Made by a program: the position numbers and the translations under genes
Assembly (NCBI GenBank): GCA_040380855.1
Contig: JBEIIG010000013.1
Location: 3,567 to 67,566 of the forward strand
Reading direction: 5' to 3'
DNA length: 64,000 nucleotides
Source: VFMC01 sp040380855
GTDB lineage: Bacteria > Actinomycetota > Acidimicrobiia > Acidimicrobiales > Ilumatobacteraceae
In this document: positions 61,267 to 64,000 of the stretch, piece by piece
Numbering within the stretch: the stretch's first letter is position 1
Layout: the number at the start of each line of letters is the position of its first letter
The notes under the pieces: generated by a model
Database searches by the model: none
Told to the model about the DNA's origin: nothing
The model's input: the letters and a program-made list of their open reading frames with translations, nothing else

Positions 61267-62667
61267 TCAGAGGAGTTCGGCGGCCAGGCTGGCCACGGTG
61301 CCGCGTTCGCACGCGGTGAGGCTCACGTGGCCGAAACAGCGCTGGCCGCGGAAGGCGTTGATGAGCACTGCCAAGGCGTTGTTGCTCTCGCCCAGATACG
61401 GCGCATCGATCTGACTGGTGTCGCCCGTGAAGACCACCTTGGTGCCCTCACCGATGCGGGTGAGGATCGTCTTCAGGGTGGTCGGTTCGAGGTTCTGTGC
61501 CTCGTCGACCACCACCATCTGTCGGTGCAGCGAACGACCACGCAGGAACGTGACGCTCTCGAGCGACAACTGGTTGCGCGTCGTGAGCTGATCGATCAGA
61601 TCGCGTGCGTCGCGGCTCGATCGCTGGTCGGTGAGCGCGACGATCGCGTCGTGGATGGCCGACATCCACGGGTCGAGTTTCTCGTCGAGTCCGCCCGGCA
61701 GGAAGCCGACATCGGCGCGGCCGACAGGAACGAGTGGCCGGTAGATCGCCAGGCGCTCGTAGTCGCGGCGCTCGACCACGTGCTCGAGGCCCGCAGCGAT
61801 GGCGAGCAGCGTCTTGCCGGTGCCGGCGCGTCCGTCGAGGGCCACCACGCTCACGTCGGGGTCGAGCAGCAACTCGAGCGCGAACCGCTGCTCTTTCGAG
61901 CGGGGCCGCAGACCCCATGCCTCGGGGCCACTGTGGGGCAGCACGGTGAGGTCGTTGCCGATCCGACGGACGAGCGCCGATTGCGAGCCCGCTCGCAGTA
62001 CGGCGAACTCGTTCTCGGCGATCGCCGTCACGCTGCCACCGGAGGTGGCGGTGTCGAGTTCATCGGCGTCCATCGAGCCGTCGGCGTAGAGCGCGTCGAT
62101 CGTGCGGTAATCGGTCTCGATGGTGCACCAGCCACTGTTGCGGCTGGCCGCTGCACGCCCGACCGGCTGGTGCTCGGAGGCCGATACGCCGAGGTGGGCG
62201 GCTTTGATGCGCAACGCCGCATCGTTCGAGACCATGACCGTCGGTGCCGTGCGTGCCTGGCCCAGGGCAGCGCCGATGATGCGGTTGTCGGGCAGCTTCG
62301 GATCGAGGCCGTGCTCGACGAGAAGATGGTGCTGGATGCCGTTCACCTCGATCTGCAGGGTGCCGGCCTCGGATCCGGGTCCGAGCGGCACGGCGGTGGC
62401 GAGCGAGCCACCTGCGCCGACCCGCAGTTCCTCGATCGCCCGAAGCGCCGTGCGTGCGGCACGACCGACGTCGTCGGGCCGGCTCTTCAAGCCGTCGAGT
62501 TCCTCGATCACCGTGAGCGGGATCACCACGTCGACACCGCCGAACTGGTGGAAGCACGCCGGATCGGCGACGAGCACCGAGGTATCGAGCACCACCCGTG
62601 TTCGTGCGGCCGTCTCACCCCCCTGGTTCGTTGCAGTCAACGGTGCAGCGGGCAGGACGTCGGTCAA
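61267..62667 (-). CDS. phoH2: PhoH2: PIN-domain ribonuclease fused to a PhoH ATPase
   Basis: 466 residues. N-terminal PIN domain (VVLDTSVLVADP, VIPLTVIEELDGLK, SNDAALRIKA), about residues 20-170, and a C-terminal PhoH ATPase/helicase with Walker A GRAGTGKT, Walker B VVVDEAQN and FTGDTSQID. Mycobacterial PhoH2 unwinds and cuts RNA. A toxin-antitoxin-like small gene is sometimes found upstream of phoH2; I see none here in the 142-base gap. Confidence 0.94.
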   Translation of the reverse strand: MTDVLPAAPLTATNQGGETAARTRVVLDTSVLVADPACFHQFGGVDVVIPLTVIEELDGLKSRPDDVGRAARTALRAIEELRVGAGGSLATAVPLGPGSEAGTLQIEVNGIQHHLLVEHGLDPKLPDNRIIGAALGQARTAPTVMVSNDAALRIKAAHLGVSASEHQPVGRAAASRNSGWCTIETDYRTIDALYADGSMDADELDTATSGGSVTAIAENEFAVLRAGSQSALVRRIGNDLTVLPHSGPEAWGLRPRSKEQRFALELLLDPDVSVVALDGRAGTGKTLLAIAAGLEHVVERRDYERLAIYRPLVPVGRADVGFLPGGLDEKLDPWMSAIHDAIVALTDQRSSRDARDLIDQLTTRNQLSLESVTFLRGRSLHRQMVVVDEAQNLEPTTLKTILTRIGEGTKVVFTGDTSQIDAPYLGESNNALAVLINAFRGQRCFGHVSLTACERGTVASLAAELL

Positions 62668-62809
62668 CGGGACTCCTCGCGAGAGGTGGGCTCGGGCGAT
62701 CGGACGACCGAGCCACGGCTACGGACAGCGCTGTTCTACATCGGTGGAGCGACGCACCGGTGGATGTTCGCTCCGGTTTCACATCGCGTTCACGCAGCCG
62801 TGGCCGAAC

Positions 62810-63358
62810 TCACAGCACGTCGGCGATTCCGTCGTCGAGTTCCACGCCGCAGCTGTTCAGCGCGAACGACACGAGGTGGTACTGGCCGACGGTGAAGACG
62901 AGATCGAGCATCTGCTCGACGCTGTACGACGCAGCGAGCGTCGCCCAGGTGTCGTCGAGGATGCGGCTGTGTTCGTGCAGTTCGTCGACGGCGCGCAGCA
63001 GCGCTGCTTCGAAGGGCGACCAGGCCGGATGTGACGGTCCGAGACGGACCTGGTCGATCTCGACGGCCGAGATGTCGCACTGCTGGGCGATGACGACGTG
63101 TTGGCCGAACTCGTACGGCGCCTGGCACAGCACGCCCACCCGCAAGATGGCGAGCTCGCGATCGCGAGGGGTGAGGGTGTTCTTCGACATCACGTGTGCG
63201 GCGAACACCATCCACCGCTTCAGCAGTTTCGGGTGGTGGGCGAGCGTGGCGAAGATGTTCAGCGTCGAGCCGTCCGGGGCGCGCATACCGCCCCGTTCGT
63301 AGAGTTCGACGATCTCGTCGGAGGGGTCGGTGACCGGTGCGATACGTGGTGTCGTCAT
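62810..63358 (-). CDS. carboxymuconolactone decarboxylase-family protein
   Basis: 182 residues from ATG 63358. CMD/AhpD-like fold: HHPKLLKRWMVFAAHVMSKNTLTPRDRELAILRVGVLCQAPYEFGQHVVIAQ. The E-x2-Q-H and single Cys replace the CxxC of AhpD, as in the decarboxylase-like group of unknown activity. Divergent from hup across 168 bases. Confidence 0.9.
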   Translation of the reverse strand: MTTPRIAPVTDPSDEIVELYERGGMRAPDGSTLNIFATLAHHPKLLKRWMVFAAHVMSKNTLTPRDRELAILRVGVLCQAPYEFGQHVVIAQQCDISAVEIDQVRLGPSHPAWSPFEAALLRAVDELHEHSRILDDTWATLAASYSVEQMLDLVFTVGQYHLVSFALNSCGVELDDGIADVL

Positions 63359-63410
63359 GTCCAGATCTTCGCGCTGAACGCGCGTGGTGCTCACCGTGGG
63401 AGGTCGTGGA

Positions 63411-63526
63411 CCGTTCATTGCATTTGCAACAACAAGGGTGCTTGTATTTGATGCGCGAACCCGGTTCGATTTGCGTGCGTAACGCTCCGTTACGACGTAT
63501 TCGACGAAGAGAAAGCAAGCATCCAC
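63411..63526 (+). promoter_or_regulatory. AT-rich promoter region of hup
   Basis: The segment from 63411 to 63480 is the most AT-rich in the area, fitting a strong constitutive promoter for HU. TTGCAA (63424-63429) and TATTTG (63445-63450) are candidate -35/-10 elements but only 15 bases apart. The ribosome site before the HU ATG is weak (GAGAAAG). Confidence 0.35.
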
Positions 63527-63811
63527 ATGACCAAAGCAGAGTTGATCGACGCGGTCGCCAAGGAAGCGGGTGTCAGCAAGGCCGATGCCGAGCGCACCGT
63601 CTCCGCATTCTTCGACGTGGTCACCAAGGCCGCGAAGAAGGGCGACAAGGTCGCATGGCCGGGCTTCGGCTCGTTCAGCACCTCGAAGTCGAAGGCCCGC
63701 ACGGGTCGCAACCCCCAGACCGGTGCAGCGGTGAAGATCGCCGCCTCGACCCGGATGAAGTTCACGGCGAGCAGCACGCTGAAGGCCGTTCTCAACCCCA
63801 AGAAGAAGTGA
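63527..63811 (+). CDS. hup: HU-family DNA-binding protein, short form
   Basis: 94 residues: MTKAELIDAVAKEAGVSKADAERTV, the GDKVAWPGFGSF turn and the DNA-binding arm RTGRNPQTGAAVKIAAS. It ends with LKAVLNPKKK and lacks the long Ala/Lys tail of mycobacterial HupB. A separate gene made of such a tail begins 25 bases downstream. Nucleoid-associated, DNA-bending. Confidence 0.96.
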   Translation: MTKAELIDAVAKEAGVSKADAERTVSAFFDVVTKAAKKGDKVAWPGFGSFSTSKSKARTGRNPQTGAAVKIAASTRMKFTASSTLKAVLNPKKK

Positions 63812-63836
63812 CCAAGGAAAGCTGAGGATCCCAGAC

Positions 63837-64000
63837 ATGGCAACCACCAAGAAGGCCGCTCCGGCCAAGAAGGCCGCTCCGGCCAAGAAGGCCGCTCCGG
63901 CCAAGAAGGCCGCGCCGGCCAAGAAGGCGGCCCCCGCCAAGAAGGCTGCGCCGGCCAAGAAGGCGGCCCCCGCCAAGAAGGCTGCGCCGGCCAAGAAGGC
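63837..64000 (+). CDS. lysine/alanine/proline-repeat protein (3' truncated by the window)
   Basis: Begins at ATG 63837 with a GAGGA-type site. After MATTKKA it consists of perfect AAPAKK hexads coded by alternating 18-base units, and it runs off the window end. It resembles the C-terminal tail of HupB or an H1-like histone, and is in a different frame from HU, so it is a separate protein. Probably a nucleoid or RNA-binding basic protein; its real length and any C-terminal domain cannot be seen. Confidence 0.8.
   Translation, partial: MATTKKAAPAKKAAPAKKAAPAKKAAPAKKAAPAKKAAPAKKAAPAKKAAPAKK

Overview
The window looks like chromosomal DNA from a high-GC actinobacterium, most likely an Acidimicrobiia (Ilumatobacter-like) lineage. 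The evidence is the GC-rich codon use with many GTG starts and GTGA/ATGA gene overlaps, a WhiB regulator, a PafB/PafC-type WYL pair, a short HU followed by a PAKKA-repeat protein, three cytochrome P450s, and many CoA-ester catabolic genes. The lineage is inferred from gene content. No rRNA, tRNA, CRISPR array, phage or transposase gene was seen.

Layout. 0-2.4 kb: a P450 and an AhpD-family protein read through an in-frame TGA, so a probable selenoprotein. 2.4-9.2 kb: a three-domain universal stress protein, a serine hydrolase, a copper/cytochrome-oxidase maturation set (SCO1, cupredoxin-like lipoprotein, TlpA thioredoxin, PCuAC chaperone), a cytochrome c lipoprotein, an ECF sigma factor and a zinc-finger membrane protein. 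9.2-13.5 kb: XRE regulator, CocE-type hydrolase, M20 peptidase. 13.5-14.6 kb: a gene-free stretch with six different short-period tandem repeats. 14.6-23.1 kb: small hypothetical, argG, Rieske oxygenase with a 72-residue companion, glycosyltransferase, L,D-transpeptidase, alpha/beta hydrolase, zinc metallopeptidase. 23.1-27 kb: 2-oxoacid dehydrogenase E1 alpha and beta, a stand-alone lipoyl domain, and an SDR. 27-31.2 kb: a regulator, acyl-CoA dehydrogenase, BioY, and an ABC solute-binding protein.

31.8-36.9 kb is one tightly overlapping operon: CoA ligase, enoyl-CoA hydratase, P450, enoyl-CoA hydratase, TetR. It probably activates, hydroxylates and shortens a hydrophobic acid. 37-44.9 kb holds a Nudix hydrolase, a DUF35/thiolase-like pair, a RarD transporter, a nitroreductase, the large subunit of an acyl-CoA mutase and a phosphotransferase. 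45.1-50.4 kb is a branched-chain-type ABC transporter (binding protein, fused permease, two ATPases). 50.5-52.8 kb has pgl and pgi. 53.2-54 kb is a toxin-antitoxin pair inside a rearranged segment with inverted palindromic repeats and copies of the neighbouring pgi and SDR genes. 54-64 kb holds the SDR, PhoD phosphatase, a P450 overlapping the cobalamin-binding mutase subunit, pafB/pafC, an exonuclease, whiB, phoH2, a CMD-family protein, HU, and the start of a lysine/alanine/proline-repeat protein cut by the window end.

The most notable items are the CxxU AhpD selenoprotein with a candidate SECIS hairpin (1388-2428), and the tandem-duplication scar around the toxin-antitoxin pair (53209-54015). 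Next are the repeat cluster at 13.5-14.5 kb, the split cobalamin mutase, the lipoyl carrier without an E2, and the HU/tail split.
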